Of a DNA stretch of 6,356 bases, positions 1-4,376 are shown one piece after another. Under the pieces are notes generated by a model that had not been told where the DNA came from, made no database searches, and saw only the letters and a program-made list of their open reading frames with translations. Both the position numbers and the translations under genes were made by a program. Origin of the DNA: Candidatus Roizmanbacteria bacterium (GTDB lineage: Bacteria > Patescibacteriota > Microgenomatia > GCA-001788215 > 2-01-FULL-40-14); contig JACQMD010000036.1 of assembly GCA_016203755.1 (NCBI GenBank), positions 1-6,356 of the forward strand. The letters run 5' to 3'. Position 1 is the stretch's first letter, and each line of letters begins with the position of its first letter.

Positions 1-603
1 GAAGGAAAATACATCAGGCAAACCGGAGGCCGCGGGCAATACGGACACTGTATGCTGAAAGTCGAACCAAAAGCCCGAGGGGAAGGATTTGAATTTATCA
101 ATGCAATAAAAGGAGCAACAATTCCGTCAGAATTTATTCCTTCTGTTGAAAAAGGGGTAAAAGAAGCAGTAGAAAAAGGCGTATATGCAGGCTATCCACT
201 CGTTGATCTGCAAGTAACGCTTTACGATGGATCTTATCATGAAGTTGACTCTTCAGATATTGCCTTTAAAATTGCGGGTTCCATGGCATTTCAGGATGCA
301 GTCAAACAGGCACAACCCACTATTCTCGAACCCATCATGAAGATAGAAGTTACCACTCCTGATGAATTTATGGGTGCAATCATTGGTGATCTTTCAAGTA
401 AACGCGCACAAATTCTGGGGACTGAAAAGCGTGGAATGGTGACCGTTATCACGGCACACTGTCCTCTTGCAGAACTTACCGGGTATGCAACGACCATTAG
501 AAGTTTAACCCAAGGACGAGCAACATTTTATATGGAACCATCTCACTATGATGAGTTACCACGAAATTTGCAGGAGAAATTGAGGCTTGACAAAACAAAC
601 TAG
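1..603 (+). CDS. fusA: Elongation factor G, C-terminal part (domains IV and V)
   Basis: EF-G is the ribosomal translocase GTPase. Only its last 200 codons are here, and the reading frame is open from base 1. The first residues read KYIRQTGGRGQYGH, the conserved opening of domain IV. That domain continues with GVYAGYPLVDLQVTLYDGSY and the SSDIAFKIAGSMAF segment, and reaches to about partial-protein residue 107. Domain V follows, starting near LEPIMKIEV and including GAIIGDLSSKR and GYATTIRSLTQGRATFYMEP. The GTPase domain (G) and domains II and III lie upstream of the window. The gene ends with TAG at 601-603. It is followed by tuf in the usual str-operon order. Its last codons overlap the -35 box of a promoter for tuf. 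The methionine at 52 is internal, not a start. The identification is secure. Confidence 0.98.
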   Translation, partial: EGKYIRQTGGRGQYGHCMLKVEPKARGEGFEFINAIKGATIPSEFIPSVEKGVKEAVEKGVYAGYPLVDLQVTLYDGSYHEVDSSDIAFKIAGSMAFQDAVKQAQPTILEPIMKIEVTTPDEFMGAIIGDLSSKRAQILGTEKRGMVTVITAHCPLAELTGYATTIRSLTQGRATFYMEPSHYDELPRNLQEKLRLDKTN

Positions 604-614
604 CTTTGTATAAT
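587..614 (+). promoter_or_regulatory. Sigma70-type promoter for tuf
   Basis: TTGACA at 587-592 and TATAAT at 609-614 both match consensus exactly, with a 16-bp spacer. The -35 lies in the last codons of fusA and the -10 just after its stop. A second overlapping TATAAT at 614-619 has a poor (21 bp) spacing. Transcription would begin near 620-622, giving tuf a 5' leader of about 43 nt that begins with the hairpin at 622-644. This would let tuf be expressed above the level coming from the str operon, as is common for EF-Tu. Confidence 0.75.
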
Positions 615-621
615 ATAATTT

Positions 622-653
622 AATGTTAGCACCAGGCTAACGTTATTTTTTTT
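622..653 (+). terminator. Terminator-like hairpin between fusA and tuf
   Basis: The stem AATGTTAGC (622-630) pairs with GCTAACGTT (636-644): nine pairs including one T-G wobble, around the loop ACCAG. It is followed by A and eight T residues (646-653). This is a textbook intrinsic terminator for transcripts coming from fusA. It lies just downstream of the tuf promoter, so it would also form the extreme 5' end of the tuf mRNA, where it is probably too close to the start site to stop all transcripts. It may instead act as a protective 5' hairpin. Its efficiency cannot be judged from sequence. Confidence 0.65.
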
Positions 654-663
654 CAATAAACAC

Positions 664-1845
664 ATGGCAGATAAATTCAAACGAACAAAACCACACGTGA
701 ATGTCGGAACCATTGGTCATGTTGACCACGGGAAGACGACACTCACCGCTGCAATAACCCACTACCTTGCAAAGAAAAACCTTGCAAAAGCACTCAAATA
801 TGAAGATATTGATGTTGCTCCTGAAGAGCGACAACGCGGAGTTACCATCAATATTCATCACTCAGAGTACGAAACAGAAAAACGCCATTATGCACACATT
901 GATGCTCCAGGACACGCAGATTATGTAAAAAACATGATCACTGGTGCAGCCCAAATGGATGGCGCTATTCTGGTGGTTTCAGCTCCCGATGGTCCGATGC
1001 CGCAAACTCGTGAACATATTCTTCTTGCACGTCAGGTCAATGTGCCGGCAATTGTGGTATTCCTTAACAAAATTGATATGGTAAAAGATGCAGAACTCAT
1101 TGAGCTGGTTGAAATGGAAGTTCGAGAACTCCTCAATAAATACAAATACGATGGTGACAAAACACCCATTGTTAAAGGTTCAGCACTCAAAGCACTTGAG
1201 GGTGATGCTGAAGCAGAAAAGGCAATCGGAGAGCTGATGCAGGCAGTTGATGAACACATCCCCACTCCGACACGTGATCTTGATAAACCATTCCTTATGT
1301 CTGTTGAAGATGTATTCTCGATTAAAGGTCGCGGAACCGTCGTGACGGGACGTGTAGAACGGGGAAAACTTGCCGTAAATGAAGAGATTGAATTTGTTGG
1401 CGTACGGGAAACGAAGAAAACGGTCGTTACTGGTATTGAAATGTTCCGGAAAAGCTTGGATGATGCACAGGCCGGAGACAATGTCGGACTCCTGGTTCGC
1501 GGAATGGAAAAGGATGATGTTGAACGCGGACAGGTCGTTGCAAAACCGGGATCGATCAAACCACACAAGAAATTTAAAGCAGAGATTTATGTGCTTGCAA
1601 AAGAAGAAGGCGGACGTCATACACCATTCTTTTCAGGATACAAACCGCAATTCTATATTCGAACTACCGATGTTACGGGCGCCATTACGCTCCCAGAAGG
1701 CGTTGAGATGGTCATGCCGGGAGACAATACTACCATGACGGTTGAACTCATTGTGCCGGTTGCAATTGAAAAAAGTGATCGATTTGCAGTACGAGAAGGC
1801 GGCAAAACAGTTGGCGCCGGGGTAATCACTGAAATACTCGCATAG
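664..1845 (+). CDS. tuf: Elongation factor Tu
   Basis: EF-Tu is the cytoplasmic GTPase that delivers aminoacyl-tRNA to the ribosomal A site. The 393-residue protein is normal length. The G domain shows GHVDHGKT at residues 18-25 (P loop), T61 in switch I (RGVTIN), DAPGH at 80-84 with the catalytic H84, NKID at 135-138 and GSALKAL around S173. Domains II and III follow, including GRGTVVTGRVERG, the KEEGGRHTPFFSGYKPQFYIRTTDVTG stretch (given only for position, about residues 314-340), and the terminus REGGKTVGAGVITEILA. Position 81 is Ala, where E. coli has Cys. Switch I reads INIHHSEYET, less common than the usual INTAHVEYET. No Shine-Dalgarno precedes the ATG at 664; the upstream bases are AT-rich. 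The gene lies between fusA and rpsJ in str-operon order and has its own promoter. Confidence 0.98.
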   Translation: MADKFKRTKPHVNVGTIGHVDHGKTTLTAAITHYLAKKNLAKALKYEDIDVAPEERQRGVTINIHHSEYETEKRHYAHIDAPGHADYVKNMITGAAQMDGAILVVSAPDGPMPQTREHILLARQVNVPAIVVFLNKIDMVKDAELIELVEMEVRELLNKYKYDGDKTPIVKGSALKALEGDAEAEKAIGELMQAVDEHIPTPTRDLDKPFLMSVEDVFSIKGRGTVVTGRVERGKLAVNEEIEFVGVRETKKTVVTGIEMFRKSLDDAQAGDNVGLLVRGMEKDDVERGQVVAKPGSIKPHKKFKAEIYVLAKEEGGRHTPFFSGYKPQFYIRTTDVTGAITLPEGVEMVMPGDNTTMTVELIVPVAIEKSDRFAVREGGKTVGAGVITEILA

Positions 1846-1904
1846 GTACGTATTAGTGTACCGGGTTTAATCCTCGCACATTGGAATAAAGGGAATCGAA
1901 CATT

Positions 1905-2213
1905 ATGCCAAAAGGACGCATACGGGTACGATTAAAAGCGTACGACAGTCGTATTATAGACCAAAGTTGTCAAAAAATTCTTGATACCGCAGTGCGGACG
2001 GGTGCACGAGTTGTGGGTCCGATTCCTCTTCCGACAAAACGCACACTTTTCTCTGTTCAAAAATCCCCCTTCACCGATAAAGATTCTCAAGAACAATTTC
2101 AAATCAAGGTTCATAAACGTCTTATTGATATTATTGAACCAACGAGTAAAACAATTGACTCCCTCATGCACCTCGAACTCCCTGCCGGAGTGGATGTGAG
2201 TGTAAAGATGTAA
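1905..2213 (+). CDS. rpsJ: 30S ribosomal protein S10 (NusE)
   Basis: S10 is a small-subunit head protein and, as NusE, a transcription antitermination factor. The 102-residue length is typical. It starts KGRIRVRLKAYDSRIIDQS, a clear S10 N terminus. Next come ARVVGPIPLPTKRTLFSVQKSP, which contains the long-loop signature, and QFQIKVHKRLIDIIEP, and it ends LPAGVDVSVKM. The usual loop motif HxxxxSREQFE is replaced by TDKDSQEQFQ. It follows tuf by 59 bases, with only a weak purine run (AAAGGGA at 1888-1894) upstream, and is probably cotranscribed with tuf. In most bacteria rpsJ leads into rplC-rplD and the rest of the S10 operon; here it is the last gene before a convergent glycosylase gene. Confidence 0.97.
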   Translation: MPKGRIRVRLKAYDSRIIDQSCQKILDTAVRTGARVVGPIPLPTKRTLFSVQKSPFTDKDSQEQFQIKVHKRLIDIIEPTSKTIDSLMHLELPAGVDVSVKM

Positions 2214-2215
2214 TA

Positions 2216-3172
2216 TTACGGAGATTTTGCGCCTGATTTGAGGCGAAACTTCTTGCCCGTGCTGGGAGCCCACGTATCGGTGTTCGTAGTTAACAACAAC
2301 ATGACATGATGTTTCCATTTCCCCCATCGTACATCGACAAATTCGCGCAACCGTTCATCCGAAATCTTCTTGCCATGAAAATAAAACGTATAGAGTGCTT
2401 CACGACTATAGAGATCGAGATGAAACATGGGTAGTCGAAATCCGATTGCCATAGCAAGATCAGCGGTATACGGTCCAACACCGGGCAATTCCATAAGTTT
2501 CTCACGGATAGTCTGAGGATCTTTTTCATTTCTTAACCCATCAAGATCAAGGTTATCTTTCATGACTTCTTCTGCAACGCCTTTAATGTATTTATCACGA
2601 TACCCTACTTTACAGGCGCGGATTTCAGAGAGAGGCGCCTTCGCAATCACTTGCGGAGTTGGAAAGGTATAATATGTTTTTTCGCCTATCGTTCTCTTCT
2701 CCCCAAATCGTTTACAAAGAAGTTCAGTCATGGTATAAATTCGCTGGAATTGAACATTTTGAGCAACAATGACACCAAGTATTGATTCAAACACATACGG
2801 GTCTGTGCGCAAATGCGCTCCGTAAATCTCCTGACACGCTGCCTTCAACACTGCATCTTTTTGACAAATTACCTCGTAAAATTCCTTTACCGGTTCATCT
2901 ACCGCAAATATCCAGAGGATCAGATCGACCAGCCACAGTTGCTCGTCAGCATTTAACCGCTCCAATTCATTAAGAGCAATCAGTAATGCGGGTTGCGGAT
3001 TATGACGATAGCCTACTCGAACAAGTACGAATTTTCCGGACGGTAGTTTAAATAGTCGAACCAGCTCTTTTCCCTCAACTACCCACGGATAAAAGACATA
3101 GTGAGTCAGAAAATAATTGAAATTATATGGTTGTGATGAAGACGGAATGGGGATTTGAAAGGTTTTGTTCAT
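2216..3172 (-). CDS. HhH-GPD DNA glycosylase (AlkA/OGG1-like base-excision repair)
   Basis: This 318-residue protein belongs to the helix-hairpin-helix GPD superfamily, which cuts damaged bases from DNA. The N-terminal ~110 residues correspond in position to the AlkA/OGG1 N-terminal domain. The catalytic domain has YVFESILGVIVAQNVQFQRI (residues 126-145), ACKVGYRDKYIKGVAEEV (186-203, like the GLGYRA.Y segment of OGG1) and the HhH motif LPGVGPYTADLA (229-240). The catalytic aspartate is probably D253 in HLDLYSREAL. The lysine that OGG1-type enzymes carry within the GVGxK segment is Tyr here, so a monofunctional glycosylase without lyase activity is more likely. No Fe-S cysteine cluster is seen at the C terminus. 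An alkylated-purine substrate, as for AlkA, is a guess; an oxidised base is possible. The gene converges on rpsJ (stop codons two bases apart) and diverges from trpR. The ATG at 3172 is preceded by an extended -10 and no Shine-Dalgarno. Confidence 0.85.
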   Translation of the reverse strand: MNKTFQIPIPSSSQPYNFNYFLTHYVFYPWVVEGKELVRLFKLPSGKFVLVRVGYRHNPQPALLIALNELERLNADEQLWLVDLILWIFAVDEPVKEFYEVICQKDAVLKAACQEIYGAHLRTDPYVFESILGVIVAQNVQFQRIYTMTELLCKRFGEKRTIGEKTYYTFPTPQVIAKAPLSEIRACKVGYRDKYIKGVAEEVMKDNLDLDGLRNEKDPQTIREKLMELPGVGPYTADLAMAIGFRLPMFHLDLYSREALYTFYFHGKKISDERLREFVDVRWGKWKHHVMLLLTTNTDTWAPSTGKKFRLKSGAKSP

Positions 3173-3179
3173 AACACGT

Positions 3180-3188
3180 ATTGTATCA
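3180..3188 (-). promoter_or_regulatory. Candidate extended -10 promoter for the glycosylase gene
   Basis: On the minus strand the bases read TGATACAAT, an extended -10 (TGnTATAAT with one mismatch). The hexamer TACAAT ends 7 bases before the ATG, so transcription would start at or next to the start codon and give a leaderless mRNA. No good -35 is seen at 16-18 bp. A weaker alternative is TATTAT further upstream (around 3194-3200), which would give a conventional leader. Confidence 0.4.
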
Positions 3189-3218
3189 TTTCCATAATAT
3201 AGAGTAAGAATCGCCCTC

Positions 3219-3247
3219 TTGACAGGATACTATCTTACTAGTATACT
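3219..3247 (+). promoter_or_regulatory. Sigma70-type promoter of the trpR-trpBA operon
   Basis: TTGACA (3219-3224) is a perfect -35. It is followed by a 17-bp spacer and TATACT (3242-3247), five of six to consensus. Transcription would start around 3254-3255, only about 4-6 bases before the trpR ATG at 3259. The -10 is wholly inside the palindromic operator at 3236-3251, so a bound repressor would directly block RNA polymerase. Confidence 0.85.
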
Positions 3248-3251
3248 AGTA
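3236..3251 (+). promoter_or_regulatory. TrpR operator (trp box) overlapping the -10
   Basis: TACTAGTATACTAGTA is a perfect 16-bp inverted repeat. Its 14-bp core ACTAGTATACTAGT differs from the E. coli trp operator core ACTAGTTAACTAGT (from memory) only in the two central bases, and the CTAG half-sites that TrpR reads are intact. It covers the -10 of the promoter and lies 7 bases from the trpR start, so it implies autorepression by TrpR bound to tryptophan. It could in principle also influence the divergent glycosylase promoter, about 50 bp away. Confidence 0.85.
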
Positions 3252-3258
3252 CTTATCA

Positions 3259-3519
3259 ATGTGGAATTCTAAACAGTTAAACGAATTAGCAGATACACTG
3301 TTGACTTTTGAGACGCGGGAAGAGATGCTTGATTTTTTGCACGGAATACTCACGCCGAAAGAACTGGAAGAGATTCCGACCCGACTGCAGATTGTGAAAA
3401 TGCTGAAGAAAAATATTGCACAACACACGATTGCAGAGAAATTGGGCGTCGGTATCGCAACCGTGACACGAGGATCAAAAGAGTTGCAGAAAAATAGATT
3501 TAAGTATGTAAAAGCGTAA
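3259..3519 (+). CDS. trpR: Trp operon repressor TrpR
   Basis: TrpR is a small all-helical dimeric repressor that binds operator DNA when loaded with L-tryptophan. The 86-residue protein is shorter than the E. coli form (108) but keeps the core. ILTPKELEEIPTRLQIVKML (residues 30-49) matches the E. coli LLTPDE...TRVRIVEEL segment, with T32 and R42 in the ligand-pocket positions. The helix-turn-helix ends in GVGIATVTRGSKEL (63-76), with R71 and S73 of the TRGS motif retained. This is closer to TrpR proper than to the related YerC family, which has a different recognition helix. The start was chosen because the ATG lies directly after the promoter and operator; there is no Shine-Dalgarno and almost no leader. 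The second codon is UGG, the only tryptophan. The T-box begins right after the stop codon. Confidence 0.92.
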   Translation: MWNSKQLNELADTLLTFETREEMLDFLHGILTPKELEEIPTRLQIVKMLKKNIAQHTIAEKLGVGIATVTRGSKELQKNRFKYVKA

Positions 3520-3683
3520 GAGACAGGAATATGGGCCTGTCGATTCTTGAAAAAGAAACGCTGACTGGTGAACCGGCCCTCCGAATCGGAGGAAAAGTAG
3601 CCAGCTCCGGACGCAACCCGTTATCACATTGCAAACCGATGGTAGTCGGTTATTAAGGTCAGAAGAGTAATTTTCTGACAAAA

Positions 3684-3715
3684 CAAGGTGGCACCGTTCT
3701 TATCAAGAACCCTTG
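3684..3715 (+). promoter_or_regulatory. T-box antiterminator
   Basis: CAAGG (3684-3688) pairs with CCTTG (3711-3715). The bulge TGGCACC (3689-3695) is the tRNA acceptor-end binding site, and GTTCTT/AAGAAC (3696-3701/3705-3710) forms the upper helix with a three-base loop. UGGC would pair with an acceptor end GCCA. CCTTG is also the 5' arm of the terminator stem, so the two structures exclude each other. Confidence 0.88.
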
Positions 3716-3757
3716 TATGATACGAATATTGTTCGTATTATCCAAGGGTTTTTTATT
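3708..3757 (+). terminator. Regulated intrinsic terminator of the T-box
   Basis: AACCCTTG (3708-3715) pairs with CAAGGGTT (3743-3750). The stem continues, after one U/C mismatch, through ATGATACGAA with TTCGTATTAT (3717-3726/3732-3741) around the loop TATTG. That is about 18 pairs with one G-U, followed by TTTTTT from 3749. It is the default off state when tRNA-Trp is charged. It lies only about 10 bases before the next start codon. Confidence 0.92.
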
Positions 3758-3765
3758 GGCAAATT

Positions 3766-4152
3766 ATGAAAAACAAAGAACTACAACAAACTGCTTTAGA
3801 AGTTGCGTTAGGAAAATTGCCAAAAGAGCGATTTGAATTTCAAAACGGTACTGGCATGACAGAGGCTCGAATGATCGTTGGATATCGAAATGGAGAAAAC
3901 GATCCGACCCATGGCATTTATACACTCCGGGAAGAAATCTCCTGTCAGGCAGGCGAACGTTTGCATCGTATTATTATCATACAAGAAACACTACAATTCC
4001 CTGTCAGAGGAGTTATTATGGAAAACGGACAAATTATACAATCCGCTGGCATCGATCCATCCCTAAACGAAGATGAACTAACACAAGAAGCAGAAATATT
4101 GTTTACGTTATTTAATAGCTGTAATCGCTATCGACACATTAAAGATGAATAA
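3766..4152 (+). CDS. Hypothetical protein, first gene behind the Trp T-box
   Basis: This 128-residue protein is not recognised. It looks soluble, with no signal peptide or membrane segment. It opens with an amphipathic helix-like stretch (residues 3-18). A beta-rich middle follows (ARMIVGYR 34-41, GIYTLREEISCQ 50-61, RLHRIIIIQETLQF 65-78, RGVIMENGQII 81-91), and it ends with an acidic then helical part (residues 99-124). It has two cysteines (C60, C119) and no tryptophan, a cheap composition for a protein made during tryptophan shortage. The ATG is 9 bases after the terminator T run and has no Shine-Dalgarno, so the mRNA is made only when the T-box reads through. Coregulation suggests a role linked to tryptophan supply (uptake, a regulator, or a partner of tryptophan synthase), but nothing in the sequence shows which. 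Codon use looks like that of its neighbours. Confidence 0.75.
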   Translation: MKNKELQQTALEVALGKLPKERFEFQNGTGMTEARMIVGYRNGENDPTHGIYTLREEISCQAGERLHRIIIIQETLQFPVRGVIMENGQIIQSAGIDPSLNEDELTQEAEILFTLFNSCNRYRHIKDE

Positions 4153-4160
4153 AATTAGAT

Positions 4161-4168
4161 GGGAGGTG
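4161..4168 (+). promoter_or_regulatory. Strong Shine-Dalgarno deciding the start of the 62-codon gene
   Basis: GGGAGGTG, continuing into AG, contains GGAGGTGA, the full complement of the usual 16S rRNA tail. It lies about 8 bases before the ATG at 4175. It is the only strong ribosome binding site in the window, and it favours this ATG over the in-frame ATG at 4145, which lies inside the preceding gene. Confidence 0.8.
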
Positions 4169-4174
4169 AGATAC

Positions 4175-4363
4175 ATGAATAAATATGAAACAGGTCAATC
4201 AGTACCGTCAGATGAATTATTTCAACCTACAACACCGGTAGAACCAACTACAACAAAGTTAACATTCAATCCTGAAAAACTGGAAGAATACACGAAACAA
4301 ATTCTCGAGGCAAAACAACAGGGCGGAAAACCATTTGCCGGAGAAGATTTATTAGGAAGATAA
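4175..4363 (+). CDS. Small hypothetical protein between T-box and trpB
   Basis: This is a 62-residue protein I do not recognise. The N-terminal half is probably disordered and rich in Thr and Pro (FQPTTPVEPTTTK, residues 16-28). A short charged helix follows (PEKLEEYTKQILEAKQQ, 33-49), then a Gly-rich tail KPFAGEDLLGR. There is no membrane segment, no cysteine and no tryptophan. The ATG at 4175 was chosen for its excellent Shine-Dalgarno; starting at 4145 would add ten residues and overlap the upstream gene. It lies 22 bases after the upstream stop and 13 bases before trpB, so it is an internal member of the operon. A peptide partner or adaptor of a neighbour is conceivable but unproven. That it is a real gene is supported by the ribosome site and the tight packing. 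Confidence 0.7.
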   Translation: MNKYETGQSVPSDELFQPTTPVEPTTTKLTFNPEKLEEYTKQILEAKQQGGKPFAGEDLLGR

Positions 4364-4376
4364 TCATTCGTATTTT

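Larger units (their letters stand above)
3520..3757 (+). promoter_or_regulatory. tRNA-Trp T-box riboswitch (transcriptional) controlling trpBA
   Basis: A T-box leader senses uncharged tRNA and opens a terminator. Elements in order:
- Stem I candidate: GACAGG (3522-3527) with CCTGTC (3536-3541), whose loop AATATGGG holds the triplet UGG (3532-3534) after a GAA, like a specifier.
- A GAAA-capped hairpin, 3544-3557.
- Candidate Stem II: CTGG/CCAG (3565-3568/3601-3604) with GAA opposite AGTA (3570-3572, 3596-3599) as a possible loop E, topped by CCTCCG/CGGAGG (3578-3592).
- CCCGTTATC (3617-3625), the conserved Stem IIA/B pseudoknot sequence, with CGG/CCG and GCAA/TTGC pairings.
- A hairpin at 3634-3651 and Stem III at 3658-3679.
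- The antiterminator with the T-box AAGGTGGCACCG (3685-3696), then a competing terminator.
The tryptophan assignment rests on UGG, on UGGC pairing with a G73 discriminator, and on the genes downstream. Confidence 0.9.

Noticed and set aside
1032..1738. Several reading frames of 119-178 codons overlapping tuf on both strands
   Set aside because: They are shadows of the highly conserved tuf gene, with no start signals or recognisable domains.
1845..1862. Inverted repeat GGTAC...GTACC after tuf as a terminator
   Set aside because: The stem has only five pairs and no T run follows, so tuf and rpsJ are more likely cotranscribed.
3259..3519. YerC/YecD-family regulator instead of TrpR
   Set aside because: The GIATVTRGS motif, the conserved T32 and R42, and the trp-operator palindrome beside the gene fit TrpR better.
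3578..3592. GGA after GAAUC in this hairpin as a glycine specifier
   Set aside because: The triplet would be buried in a perfect six-pair stem within the Stem II element. The downstream trp genes and the UGGC bulge fit tryptophan.
3561..3625. Cobalamin-riboswitch-like bases (CTGGTGAACCGG, GTAGCCAGC)
   Set aside because: There is no B12 box, and the CCCGUUAUC and UGGCACC elements downstream identify a T-box.
3634..3651. UGG in the loop of the hairpin AACCGA/TCGGTT as T-box specifier
   Set aside because: It lies after the CCCGUUAUC pseudoknot element, whereas the specifier belongs in the first stem.
4145..4174. Earlier in-frame ATG for the 62-codon gene
   Set aside because: It lies inside the upstream gene and has no ribosome site, while the ATG at 4175 follows a perfect Shine-Dalgarno.
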